Part shown: positions 24,577 to 24,772 of the stretch, piece after piece
Position numbering within the stretch: position 1 is the first letter of the stretch
Layout of the letters: each line of letters begins with the position of its first letter
NCBI GenBank assembly: GCA_023433505.1
Contig: JAEZCO010000117.1
Span: 1-24,772, forward strand
Length of the DNA stretch: 24,772 nt
Direction of reading: 5' to 3'
Source: Bacillota bacterium
GTDB lineage: Bacteria; Bacillota; Clostridia; Acetivibrionales; DTU013
The notes under the pieces: model-generated
What the model was told of the DNA's origin: nothing
Database searches by the model: none
The model's input: only the letters and a program-made list of their open reading frames with translations
Made by a program: the position numbers and the translations under genes

Positions 24577-24772
24577 TGTCATTGCGAGCGAACGCAGTGG
24601 AGCGCGGCAATCTCAACTCCAAGATGCTATTCTTGGCTAAAAAGAGATCCTGCTGACTTTCAGGAAAATGGGCGGGCATGGCAGCAAATCCCTGCATCAA
24701 GCTCCGTCATGGGCAGGCTGTAATGTCCAGGCTCGTTCCAATGCGGGCGCTTGTCATTCGCCATCCCTGGCT
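24577..24772. repeat. Dispersed REP-like intergenic repeat cluster, cut by the window end
   Basis: TGTCATTGCGAGCGAACG... leading to GCGGCAATCTC (24577-24614) matches a type of repeat found between genes in many bacteria, normally in numerous copies. A small hairpin CCAAGA-TGCTAT-TCTTGG (24619-24636) and a GC-rich tail from GAGATCC (24644) to the end follow, with no coding potential. AATCTC (24609) and GAGAT (24644) can pair around the small hairpin. Copy number cannot be judged from one window. Confidence 0.6.

Overview
The window looks like an accessory carbohydrate-utilisation island from a low-to-mid GC Clostridia-type Firmicute. The grounds are strong AGGAGG ribosome binding sites, ABC sugar-import components without their own ATPase, SLH-like repeats and Pro/Thr linkers on secreted beta-helix proteins, and ferredoxin-fused aldo/keto reductase chemistry. 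I cannot name the species from sequence alone.

Layout. Positions 1-2920 hold the end of an oligosaccharide ABC importer: an inner permease and a lipoprotein solute-binding protein, closed by a strong hairpin. Positions 3097-7300 hold an iron-containing alcohol dehydrogenase and a surface-anchored beta-helix/PKD/discoidin-like protein, then a 47-codon remnant of a PfkB sugar kinase and a hairpin between convergent genes. Positions 7315-10871 hold two alpha-L-fucosidases (GH29) facing away from each other. Between them lie a consensus promoter with a palindromic operator and the wreck of a uroporphyrinogen-decarboxylase-like methyltransferase gene. Positions 10957-13704 hold a second, secreted beta-helix protein with two nearly identical discoidin-like carbohydrate-binding modules, and a terminator.

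Positions 13720-14150 hold a broken AraC-type regulator. Positions 14204-22741 are a five-gene run on one strand: two paralogous clan GH-A-like hydrolases, a GH38 alpha-mannosidase, a cellobiose/mannobiose 2-epimerase-like protein and a cytoplasmic GH141-like protein. Positions 22742-23311 hold a transposase remnant and regulatory DNA; 23312-24460 a 4Fe-4S aldo/keto reductase; and 24496-24772 repeats of a dispersed, REP-like kind.

How the genes may work together (inference). The two exported beta-helix proteins bind and cut a polysaccharide outside the cell, the ABC importer brings in oligosaccharides, and signal-peptide-free enzymes (two GH29, GH141-like, GH38, two GH-A-like, epimerase) dismantle them in the cytoplasm. 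The enzyme set points to a glycan carrying fucose and mannose. The iron alcohol dehydrogenase could reduce lactaldehyde made from fucose.

The most unusual property is that three or four genes in the island survive only as short relics, at least two of which keep the first and last codons of a known family but have lost the middle (sugar kinase, methyltransferase, perhaps the AraC regulator and the transposase).
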